Origin: JBGOUJ01 sp041477005
GTDB lineage: Bacteria; Acidobacteriota; Terriglobia; Bryobacterales; JACQDG01
Direction: 5' to 3'
DNA length: 12,839 nucleotides
Assembly: GCA_041477005.1 (NCBI GenBank)
Contig: JBGOUJ010000161.1
Location: 1-12,839, forward strand
The notes beneath the pieces are model-generated. The model ran no database searches. It had not been told where the DNA came from and saw only the letters and a list, made by a program, of their open reading frames with translations. Below are positions 6,645 through 12,839 of the stretch, in pieces. The first letter of the stretch is position 1, and each line of letters starts with the position of its first letter. Made by a program: the position numbers and the translations under genes.

Positions 6645-7487
6645 TCAGAACGTTCTCGTGCCGTTGGCCTTCAGGCGGATCTTATATAGGGACGTTCGCG
6701 CCGTGATGTAAAGCGTGCGGTAATTATCTCCCCACCCTACGTTGCTGGGCTGCTCCAGTGTTGCGATGGTTCCCAATCGTCGCCCGGCGGAGTTGAAAAC
6801 CTGCACGCCTCCGGTTCCCGCCACATAGATATTGCTGTTCTCGTCGGTCTTGAGCCCGTCCGCGCCGGGAGCCTCGCCGACGATACGGCCGTTCGAAAGC
6901 GACCCGTCAGGCCCGAGGTCATAAGTGCGCACGTTGCCGACCCGCGAGTCGGCGACGGAGAGGACCTGCTGGTTGGCGGAAAGCGCCACGCCGTTGGGGC
7001 CGGCGGGCTCGCGAGTGGCCAGCCGTACCTCGCCCTTGCGCGTGATCTGATAGACGGCGGAAAAATCGGTCTTTCCGGCGACCGCGGTCGCGTTGCGGCC
7101 GCGTAGGTCCGTGAAATAAATGTTGCCGTCGATGCAATAGACGATGTCGTTCGGCGCGTTCAGCGCTTTGCCCTCGAACTTGTCGGCCAGCACGGTGATC
7201 GAGCCGTCTTTTTCGGTGCGGGTCACGCGGCTGGCGGTTCCCTCGCAGGCGAGCAGCCGGCCCTGGTGGTCGAAGGTGAGACCGTTGGCGCCGTTGGAAT
7301 TTTCACGAAACGTCTGGACGGGCTCGCCCGGCGTATACTTCATGATGCGGTCGGCCGGGATGTCGCTGAACAACAGGTAGCCGAGGCGGCTGAACACAGG
7401 TCCCTCGGTAAACTTGAGATCCGACAGGACCTTCTCCACCTGGGCGCCGCTCTCCAATATGTCTTCGAGTGAGTTGCTTTGGGCCAC
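6645..7487 (-). CDS. SMP-30/gluconolactonase family protein
   Basis: This is a 280-aa six-bladed beta-propeller of the SMP-30/gluconolactonase/LRE family, metal-dependent hydrolases that open sugar lactones to the aldonic acid. Matching metal and active-site residues are visible: Glu28 (FTEGPVF), Asn113 within NAPNDIVY, Asn165 (GPNGVAL) and Asp210 (GADGLKTDENSNIYV). Repeated blade motifs such as GNIYFTDL and SNIYVAG occur at regular spacing. It has no signal peptide, unlike its partner upstream, so a cytoplasmic location is the simplest reading. The GTG start at 7487 shares one base with the TAG of the preceding gene and has a purine-rich site GGAAGGGGG five bases before it, so translational coupling is likely. 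It is the last gene of the dipeptidase operon. The lactone substrate cannot be named. Confidence 0.88.
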   Translation of the reverse strand: MAQSNSLEDILESGAQVEKVLSDLKFTEGPVFSRLGYLLFSDIPADRIMKYTPGEPVQTFRENSNGANGLTFDHQGRLLACEGTASRVTRTEKDGSITVLADKFEGKALNAPNDIVYCIDGNIYFTDLRGRNATAVAGKTDFSAVYQITRKGEVRLATREPAGPNGVALSANQQVLSVADSRVGNVRTYDLGPDGSLSNGRIVGEAPGADGLKTDENSNIYVAGTGGVQVFNSAGRRLGTIATLEQPSNVGWGDNYRTLYITARTSLYKIRLKANGTRTF

Positions 7488-8758
7488 TACGACCCCCTTC
7501 CGTGTGCGTAATAGGATTGAGCCGGGGCGCGGTAAACGATCTTGAGCTGCGGGGTTTCGAGGCGCTTATGGCCTTGGTATCGCGATTCCATCAAAAACGA
7601 GAGCGCACCGGTGGTGAGAAGCGTGCGCTCGACCGGATAGTCGTGACGGCCGGTGAGATACATGCGGGCGATCGAGTCGACAAGCGGGCTGAAGTTGTTC
7701 GAATTCTGTGTCGGCACGTAACAGAGCGTGGAATGTTCCTTGCCACCCACGCGCGCCGCAAACAGATATTCGTTGACCATCCCGGGCAGCATGAGAGCAT
7801 GGCCGGCGAAACCGTCGTTATATTCGATTCGGCACAGCACCGCGTTGCGAACGTCCTCGGGCCGGCTGGTGCGCCCCCGACGCCCTAACTTTTCAGCGTG
7901 GGAGAGCGCGGCGTCGAGCAACGGGCGCGGCCACCGGCCTTCTTGGGCCGCTTTCCACACCGCCTCGCCCTCCAGGTGATGCACGGCGCGAACGCCGGTT
8001 TCGCCGCCCTTGCGCCGCTCGGCGAAGCACTGCAGCACTTCCAGGTTGTGGAAGATTCCGCCGTCCTCGACCCAGCCGCCGCCGACCGACAGCGCCTCCT
8101 CGAACGGGGCGTCCAGTGGGAAGTCGAGCTCGGGCCGGCGGAAGGTTACCGAGCAGGAGGAGCCGGCCATCATCGGGAATTTCAGCCGGACCGACTGGTC
8201 GTACATCCACTTGGCCTTGTTCCAGTCGTAGGAAAGGTGCTTGTCGGTGAAGACCGGAACGGCCCGGCCGGATTTGTCAAAGACCTCGATGATCTGCTGG
8301 AAGAATTCGTGACGCGGATAAAGCTTCTGGTATTTCTCGTTGTCCGGGTAATCGCCGTGCTCGGCCACCTGCAACACGGCATCGACGGCGAGCTTGCCGG
8401 TTCCCAGCGTGAGGGCGTCGGCGATGGTCGGATAGATCTTGACGCCGTAAGCGGCCGCGAGCCGGCGGCTGATGTCGTTCGCAGGGACCTGGGCGACGTA
8501 GAGCGAGACGACATCGCAGGGCGGCGGATAGTAGGTGTCGTTGATCCAATAGCCTTCCAGGAAACGGGTGATGAAGTTGTCGCTGTGGGATCGGACGTGA
8601 TAGACGGTGGAGAGTGCGGCGACCTTCTTGCGGGGCCCGGAGGGCGCCTGCGCCGCCGACGCAAGGGCCCCTGTAGCAATCGGCGGCCAAGCGCCCGCGG
8701 CGGTTTTGACCAAGGCGCCGGCGGCGGTCTGCGTTAAAAATGCCCGTCGGGAAATCAT
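7487..8758 (-). CDS. Tat-exported Gfo/Idh/MocA-like protein of unknown function
   Basis: The 423-aa protein starts with a clear twin-arginine signal (SRRAFLTQ, then a long Ala-rich stretch to about residue 38). I do not recognise a characterised family, but the layout follows Gfo/Idh/MocA oxidoreductases. Residues 44-135 look like a Rossmann unit with the familiar pattern ISRRLAAAYGVKIYPT then VDAVLQVAEHG. Residues 167-200 (PVFTDKHLSYDW, then LKFPMMAGSS) match the position of the usual EKP strand-helix, with Lys173 where the catalytic lysine sits. No GxGxxG nucleotide motif follows the first strand; the sequence there is VAALSTVYHVRSHS. Residues 226-268 contain a striking GGGW, ERRKGGETGV and HLEGEAVW block. 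Start and stop overlap both neighbours: ATGA with the dipeptidase, TAGTG with the lactonase. It may bind a sugar or an unusual cofactor in the periplasm; this is inference. Confidence 0.7.
   Translation of the reverse strand: MISRRAFLTQTAAGALVKTAAGAWPPIATGALASAAQAPSGPRKKVAALSTVYHVRSHSDNFITRFLEGYWINDTYYPPPCDVVSLYVAQVPANDISRRLAAAYGVKIYPTIADALTLGTGKLAVDAVLQVAEHGDYPDNEKYQKLYPRHEFFQQIIEVFDKSGRAVPVFTDKHLSYDWNKAKWMYDQSVRLKFPMMAGSSCSVTFRRPELDFPLDAPFEEALSVGGGWVEDGGIFHNLEVLQCFAERRKGGETGVRAVHHLEGEAVWKAAQEGRWPRPLLDAALSHAEKLGRRGRTSRPEDVRNAVLCRIEYNDGFAGHALMLPGMVNEYLFAARVGGKEHSTLCYVPTQNSNNFSPLVDSIARMYLTGRHDYPVERTLLTTGALSFLMESRYQGHKRLETPQLKIVYRAPAQSYYAHGRGS
7493..7501 (-). promoter_or_regulatory. Ribosome-binding site inside the upstream gene, deciding the lactonase GTG start
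   Basis: GGAAGGGGG on the minus strand lies within the last codons of the Tat-exported protein gene and five bases before GTG 7487. It makes the non-ATG start and the one-base TAGTG overlap credible. Confidence 0.6.
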
Positions 8759-9954
8759 GATAGCTTCTTCGCTGCCTCCTCGTTCTGCCGCATCACGCGC
8801 AGCAGGTTCTCGCCCATGATCTTGCGAGTGTCCGCGTCCGAGTATCCCATATCGAGCAAGCCGCGAACCAGGGCGGGGAACTTGGAAACGTCCTCCAGCC
8901 CCTGCGGCGCCATGCCCGAAATGCCGTCGAAGTCGGAGCCCAGGCCGACGGAATCCGGCCCCGCCAATTTTGCCACATGATCGATGTGCCGGAGCACGGC
9001 CTTGACGTCCACCGGAGGCAGCCTGCTGCGAAACCGCTGCTGGATGGCCCGCTTCAGCTCCCAGCGCTTGGGATTGCCGGCTTGCTGGATGAGCAGGTCG
9101 GCGATCTCACGGTTCCGCTGCTCCTGGTAGCCCGAGAAGATCTGGTAGGCCTTGGTGTCGAGATACGCGACGCTGCAATTGATGAAGCAGACCCCGCCCT
9201 TGGCGGCCAGCGCCCGCAGCATGGCGTCGCTCATGTTGCGCGGGATATCGCACAGCGCGCGGGCCGAGGAGTGGGATGCGATCAAGGGCGCACGGCTCAC
9301 TTCGAGCGCGTCGTAGAAGGTCTTGTCCGAGACGTGCGAGATATCGACCATCATGCCCAGCCGGTTCATCTCCGCGACCACATCGCGGCCGAAAGCCGAC
9401 AGGCCGTTGTGGACGGCGCGGTCGGCGCTGGAGTCGGCCCAGTTGTTGGTCCGGAAGTGGGTCAGGGTCATGTAGCGGACGCCGAGCCGGTAGAAGTCGC
9501 GCAGGATGCGCAGGTCGTCCTGGATCATGTGGCCGCCCTCGATGCTGAGGAGCGCCGCGATCTTGCCCTGGCCATGCAGGCGAGTGATGTCGCCGGCGGT
9601 GTAGGCGACCTGCATGTCGTTGGGATAGCGCCGCGCGGATTCGTGCACGGCGTCGATCAGGTCGAAGGCGCGCGCCACCCAGAGCTGCGGCGGATGCTCC
9701 TGCGGCTGGGCGGGCACACCGAAGAAAACGGCGCCCACGTGGCCCCGCTTCAAGCGCGGGATGTCGGCTTCGTTGTATTCGTGCGCGACACCCATGTCGT
9801 AACCCTCATCGACGATATACCAGGGCGTATCGATGTGGGTGTCGACGATGAGAATGTCGTTCATCAGCCGCTCGAACCGCTGCTGGACGGATCCCGTCTG
9901 TGGGAGCAGGGCGGCCGCCCCGAGGGCGCCCAGAAACTCTCGCCGGGTGGTCAC
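8755..9954 (-). CDS. Membrane dipeptidase (peptidase family M19, renal dipeptidase type), Tat-exported
   Basis: This is a zinc-dependent dipeptidase of the amidohydrolase-fold M19 family, which hydrolyses dipeptides, often including D-amino-acid or Cys-Gly substrates. All expected metal ligands are visible: His40 and Asp42 (VDTHIDTPW), bridging Glu139 (LSIEGGHM), His207 (DISHVSD), His228 (IASHSSAR) and Asp341 (GLGSDFDG). At 399 aa it is full length. Residues 1-20 (TTRREFLGALGAAALL) form a twin-arginine signal, so the enzyme should act in the periplasm. The GTG start at 9954 puts this signal at the N terminus, and no stronger start is visible. It is the first gene of a three-gene operon and overlaps the next gene by ATGA at 8755-8758. 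With the gamma-glutamyltransferase at the right edge it could complete glutathione breakdown. Confidence 0.93.
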   Translation of the reverse strand: MTTRREFLGALGAAALLPQTGSVQQRFERLMNDILIVDTHIDTPWYIVDEGYDMGVAHEYNEADIPRLKRGHVGAVFFGVPAQPQEHPPQLWVARAFDLIDAVHESARRYPNDMQVAYTAGDITRLHGQGKIAALLSIEGGHMIQDDLRILRDFYRLGVRYMTLTHFRTNNWADSSADRAVHNGLSAFGRDVVAEMNRLGMMVDISHVSDKTFYDALEVSRAPLIASHSSARALCDIPRNMSDAMLRALAAKGGVCFINCSVAYLDTKAYQIFSGYQEQRNREIADLLIQQAGNPKRWELKRAIQQRFRSRLPPVDVKAVLRHIDHVAKLAGPDSVGLGSDFDGISGMAPQGLEDVSKFPALVRGLLDMGYSDADTRKIMGENLLRVMRQNEEAAKKLS

Positions 9955-9960
9955 AGCGGC

Positions 9961-9966
9961 ATTCTA
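9961..9966 (-). promoter_or_regulatory. Possible -10 element for a leaderless dipeptidase transcript
   Basis: On the minus strand TAGAAT matches the -10 consensus at five of six bases. It lies six bases before GTG 9954, so transcription would start at or next to the start codon. No convincing -35 box is seen (GGGCAG at the expected place). The intergenic gap to the divergent dehydrogenase is only 39 bp. Confidence 0.3.
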
Positions 9967-9993
9967 GCAGGTGTTCTGATATCCTGCCCTGTT

Positions 9994-10629
9994 ATGTCTG
10001 CTCCCTTTCGACTGGACAATCGCCGCGTGCTGGGACCGGCGGTGACGACCACAGCGCTCGATGTGACCAGTGAGGATGCGGTCCGGGCGCTCTTTGCGGG
10101 TCTGCCGGCGCTGGACATCCTGGTCAACAACGCCGGCATTGGGCTGGTGGGAAGCGTGGAAGAGACCACGATGGAGGACTGGCAGCGGCTCTTCCGCGTC
10201 AACGTCGACGGGATGTTTCTTTGCAGCAAGTACGCCCTGCCCCTGCTGCTCGCTTCGCCTCGCGGCTCGATCGTCAACATGGGGTCGGTGGCGGGGCTCG
10301 GCGGTGTCAAGCGGCGCTTCGCCTACTGCGCGACCAAGGGGGCGGTAGTGGCGCTGACGCGCCAGATGGCCCTCGATTACGCCGGTCGGCTGCGCGTCAA
10401 CTGCGTCTGCCCGGGTACGGTGCATACGCCGTTTGTCGAAGGATACCTCGAAAAATTTCACAAGCACGAAAAGGACAAGGTCCGCGCCGAGCTGCATGCC
10501 CGGCAGCCCATCGGCCGAATGGGCAAGCCCGAGGAGATCGCCCACATGGTGCTCTATTTGAGCTCGGATGAGGCCGAATTTGTGACAGGTTCGATCCTCA
10601 CCATTGATGGCGGCTGGATGGCTGCGTAA
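9994..10629 (+). CDS. Short-chain dehydrogenase/reductase lacking the cofactor-binding N-terminal segment
   Basis: The 211-aa protein is clearly a classical short-chain dehydrogenase (normally about 250 aa): NNAG at 45-48, Asn70 (RVNVDG), Ser98 (NMGSVAG), Tyr111 and Lys115 (YCATKGA), the PGTVHTPF segment and the C-terminal TGSILTIDGGW. The C-terminal part (QPIGRMGKPEEIAHMVLYLSSDE) resembles the group with 2-keto-3-deoxy-L-fuconate dehydrogenase and human DHRS6. The first strand (FRLDNRRVL, 5-13) is followed at once by GPAVTTTALDVTSEDAV, which normally lies about 40 residues further on. The TGxxxGIG motif, first helix and second strand are absent. The reading frame stays open upstream but has no such motif there, and the dipeptidase start is 39 bp away, so a mis-chosen start cannot explain it. 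As written it should not bind NAD(P) normally; it may be a decayed gene, a cofactor-independent relic or an assembly error. Confidence 0.85.
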   Translation: MSAPFRLDNRRVLGPAVTTTALDVTSEDAVRALFAGLPALDILVNNAGIGLVGSVEETTMEDWQRLFRVNVDGMFLCSKYALPLLLASPRGSIVNMGSVAGLGGVKRRFAYCATKGAVVALTRQMALDYAGRLRVNCVCPGTVHTPFVEGYLEKFHKHEKDKVRAELHARQPIGRMGKPEEIAHMVLYLSSDEAEFVTGSILTIDGGWMAA

Positions 10630-10664
10630 CGCCGGCAAGTCATTGGAACAAGTAGACCCAAGCG

Positions 10665-11666
10665 CTATCGCCGCGCACTCGTGAAAATCGTCTTGGGCAG
10701 CATGGCGTGTACGCCCTTCACTCCATCAACCACCTGGGTGACCTGCAAATCGACCGCCGCGCTGCAAAGCATATAGGCATCATCACGAGATAGCCCGCGC
10801 GCAGTCACCAGATAGTCGATCATCTCTCTGGTCGCCCGCCGGGCCGCTTCGTCCAGCGTCTCGTGGAAGCCCATGGTGATGATATGCGTCGGCGTCTCGG
10901 CGCGAGGCCAGTGCAGCTTCATGTCTTTGCGAACAGTAAAGCGAAACACCCCGGTTAGGGGAGCCTCGATGGCGGTCAGGTTCACTTCTCCATCTCCCTG
11001 GCCGGCGTGGCCGTCGCCGACCGAGAAAAGCGCCCCGGGCGCGTGCACCGGCATGTAAAGCGTCGTTCCGGCGATCAATTCTTTGTTATCCATGTTGCCG
11101 GTGTGGGCTCCGGGCGGGGCGCTATCGGCGCGGCCCATGGGCGGCGCCACGCCCATGCTGCCAAAAAACGGCCGCAGCGGAACCCGAATACCGGGACCAA
11201 ACTCCGCCACCCCGGCCTGCTTATTGAGCGGCACCAGCTTGGTGCGCATGTAGGGATACTCGTCCGCCAGCATGCCGAATCCCGGTTGGAACAGCATCCA
11301 GCCGTAGGCGGAGCGAAGATGAGTCTCCAGGATGTCGACCTGAAGCACGTCTCCCGGGGCTGCGCCCTCCACGTACACCGGCCCGGTGAGCTGGTGCGGC
11401 CCCGGCCCATGATCCTTCACCTGGGCGTAGATTTCCTTCAGCTCGCGGAGACTGGGATCGCTGGCCGCGACGCCCAAACTCTCCAGCATTTCCGGAATGC
11501 CGCCTACAGTGTCGATGCGCACGGTGGCCCCCGAAGCCACCCGCAGAACGGGCTTGACGTCAGCGCCGTAGTAGCCCCAGGTGATCGTGGACGGCGTGCA
11601 CCGCAGAGTTTGCTGAGCGTGCAGGGAAGCTGCCGAAAAAACAATCAGAAGCAGAGTTGTTCTCAT
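10665..11666 (-). CDS. Acetamidase/formamidase family protein, Sec-exported
   Basis: This is a 333-aa member of the FmdA/AmdA family, which hydrolyses short amides such as formamide or acetamide to the acid and ammonia. Family landmarks are HQLTGPVYVEGAAPGDVLQVDI (91-112) and GDGHAGQGDGEV (217-228), followed by the usual TAIE. Residues 1-17 form a Sec-type signal peptide (MRTTLLLIVFSAASLHA, cleavage likely before QQ), which puts the enzyme outside the cytoplasm, whereas the well-known members are cytoplasmic. I chose ATG 11666 over the upstream in-frame start at 11702 because the extra 12 residues would bury the signal peptide. It follows the gamma-glutamyltransferase gene by 45 bp and is probably cotranscribed with it. 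Its stop is 35 bp from the convergent dehydrogenase stop. The natural amide is unknown. Confidence 0.9.
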   Translation of the reverse strand: MRTTLLLIVFSAASLHAQQTLRCTPSTITWGYYGADVKPVLRVASGATVRIDTVGGIPEMLESLGVAASDPSLRELKEIYAQVKDHGPGPHQLTGPVYVEGAAPGDVLQVDILETHLRSAYGWMLFQPGFGMLADEYPYMRTKLVPLNKQAGVAEFGPGIRVPLRPFFGSMGVAPPMGRADSAPPGAHTGNMDNKELIAGTTLYMPVHAPGALFSVGDGHAGQGDGEVNLTAIEAPLTGVFRFTVRKDMKLHWPRAETPTHIITMGFHETLDEAARRATREMIDYLVTARGLSRDDAYMLCSAAVDLQVTQVVDGVKGVHAMLPKTIFTSARR

Positions 11667-11711
11667 GTTGGACCTAGCAGGCGGATGAAAAAAGCCGGGC
11701 ATATCTCCACT

Positions 11712-12839
11712 CTACCAGCCCATCACATAGTCATCTTTAGCGGGGCTGACGCCACCGTACATCAGGCCGGTCTTCGGATCGATCAGGATCATCTTCACCG
11801 CTCCGGCGCCGGAAGGCTGCTGCCGGTAAGGCAACTGGAGAGCGACGACGTGCAGGCGGTGCCCCTTGGCGGCCAGCGCCGCGCCGGAGCGGTCGGCCAG
11901 CACCTTGGGCACGGTCAGAGTGTCGCCGGGCTTGTGGGGGAACATCGTGGGGTAGAAGCTCGCGGTCGTGACGGTCGGCGCTTCGGCCGCCTGCTGCACG
12001 TTCATCCCGAACTCGACCACGCTCAGGAACGCCTGGAGCATCGCCTGGGGCTGGTTGTCGCCGCCGGGGGTGTTGAAGGCCAGGAACGGCTTGCCGTCCT
12101 TCATGGCCAGGGCGGGGTTGATGGTGTGGAGCGTCCGCTTGCCGGGGACCAGGACGTTGGGGTGGTCCGTGTCCAGGTAGAAATAAGGCATACGGTCGTT
12201 GAGCACGTAGCCGCCGCCCTCGACGACCATGCCGCTGCCGAAAGTGGCATTCACGCTGTGGGTGACCGAAACGACGTTCCCGAAGCGGTCGGCGATGGAA
12301 AACGAAGAGGTCTCGCCCTGACTTCCCTCGCCGGTCACACCAGCCGGGACCGGCTGCGGGCCGTCTTCGTAGGAGATCGCGTGGCCGCCCAGGAGCGCCC
12401 GGCCGGTGCGGGGATCGCCCGGCGGGGCGACGCCGCGGATGGCCCGGTCCATGCGGATCAGAGTGCGCCGGGCGGCTGCATATTGTTTCGACAGCAGCTC
12501 CCGGGTCGGAATGTCCTTGAAGCGCGGATCGGTGATGTAGTGGTCGCGGTCGGCGAAGGCCAGCTTCAGCGCCTCGGTAATCACGTGCAGGTACTCGGCG
12601 GAATTGTGGCCAAGCCGGCGCAGGTCCAAGCCCTCGACCATGTTCAGCGCCATCAGCAGGACGACGCCCTGGGAATTCGGAGCGGCCTCGAAGACCTGAT
12701 AGCCCTTGTAGTCGGTGCTGATGGGCTCTGCTTGCTCGGCCCGGAAAGAAGCCAGGTCGTCATAGCGGATCAGGCCGCCCTGTTTCTCATAGAAATCGGC
12801 GGTGAGGTGGGCGAGCGAGCCGCGGTAGAACGAGTCGGC
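11712..12839 (-). CDS. Gamma-glutamyltransferase family protein (N-terminal part outside the window)
   Basis: The open frame runs off the right edge; the visible 375 residues are the C-terminal half to two-thirds of a protein usually 550-600 aa long. The ATG at 12653 is internal, because the 62 codons upstream still match the family (GGLIRYDDLASFRAE, then APNSQGVVLLMALNM). The autoprocessing and catalytic threonine is seen in GETSSFSIADRFG (threonine codon at 12309-12311), followed by VVSVTHSVN and FGSGMVV. NTPGGDNQPQAMLQ matches the glycine-rich substrate loop. The family makes an N-terminal nucleophile heterodimer that cleaves gamma-glutamyl bonds, for example in glutathione; some members act as cephalosporin acylases instead. 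The export signal cannot be judged. It is probably in one operon with the acetamidase/formamidase gene. Confidence 0.93.
   Translation of the reverse strand, partial: ADSFYRGSLAHLTADFYEKQGGLIRYDDLASFRAEQAEPISTDYKGYQVFEAAPNSQGVVLLMALNMVEGLDLRRLGHNSAEYLHVITEALKLAFADRDHYITDPRFKDIPTRELLSKQYAAARRTLIRMDRAIRGVAPPGDPRTGRALLGGHAISYEDGPQPVPAGVTGEGSQGETSSFSIADRFGNVVSVTHSVNATFGSGMVVEGGGYVLNDRMPYFYLDTDHPNVLVPGKRTLHTINPALAMKDGKPFLAFNTPGGDNQPQAMLQAFLSVVEFGMNVQQAAEAPTVTTASFYPTMFPHKPGDTLTVPKVLADRSGAALAAKGHRLHVVALQLPYRQQPSGAGAVKMILIDPKTGLMYGGVSPAKDDYVMGW

Noticed and set aside
8977..9993. N-terminal extension of the short-chain dehydrogenase frame to 8977
   Set aside because: The frame is open but antisense to the dipeptidase, with no dehydrogenase motif; ATG 9994 is where homology begins, so the extension does not rescue the missing cofactor site.
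12591..12653. ATG 12653 as the true start of the gamma-glutamyltransferase gene
   Set aside because: Family-like sequence continues in frame to the window edge, so this methionine is internal and the gene is cut by the edge.

Overview
The window looks like a piece of a GC-rich (roughly 60 % or more) soil- or sediment-type bacterial chromosome. I infer an Acidobacteriota member, perhaps of the Solibacter/Bryobacter group. The grounds are several exported enzymes with Tat (RRxFL) signals, an AT-hook-like small basic protein, a Tat-exported uncharacterised Gfo/Idh-like protein, and many catabolic hydrolases with no phage or plasmid genes. This assignment rests on gene-family flavour, not on a marker gene. 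No rRNA, tRNA, CRISPR array, transposase or integrase was seen.

Layout. Positions 26-235 hold two arrays of a degenerate 7-bp repeat in opposite orientation, running into the stop codon of the first gene. A leftward pair follows: a CocE/NonD-type serine hydrolase (240-2006) directly abutting an aldo/keto reductase (2007-2978). A 112-bp divergent gap leads to a rightward small AT-hook-like protein (3091-3339), a palindrome, and a Tat-exported enolase-superfamily (mandelate racemase/galactonate dehydratase type) enzyme (3409-4605). After a 169-bp gap with a 21-bp tandem duplication comes a large multi-pass GT-C-like membrane protein with a C-terminal soluble domain (4775-6634). A tight leftward operon reads from 9954 down to 6645: M19 membrane dipeptidase, then a Tat-exported Gfo/Idh-like protein of unknown function, then an SMP-30/gluconolactonase. 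The genes overlap by 4 bp and 1 bp. Divergent from it is a short-chain dehydrogenase (9994-10629) that lacks its cofactor-binding N-terminal segment. The right end holds a leftward pair: a gamma-glutamyltransferase cut by the window edge (11712-12839) and a Sec-exported acetamidase/formamidase (10665-11666).

Two metabolic themes can be read, both by inference. One is scavenging of peptides and amides outside the cytoplasm: gamma-glutamyltransferase, M19 dipeptidase and acetamidase/formamidase. The first two are the classical steps of extracellular glutathione breakdown. The other is oxidative breakdown of sugars or sugar acids: aldo/keto reductase, Gfo/Idh-like protein, SMP-30 lactonase, enolase-superfamily dehydratase and short-chain dehydrogenase. 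The parts are split over several transcription units and have different predicted locations, so they need not form one pathway.

The observations most worth a second look are the short-chain dehydrogenase with what looks like a clean in-frame internal deletion, the divergent Tat-exported Gfo/Idh-like protein coupled to a lactonase, and the opposed heptamer arrays. I did not find a clearly new multi-gene system.
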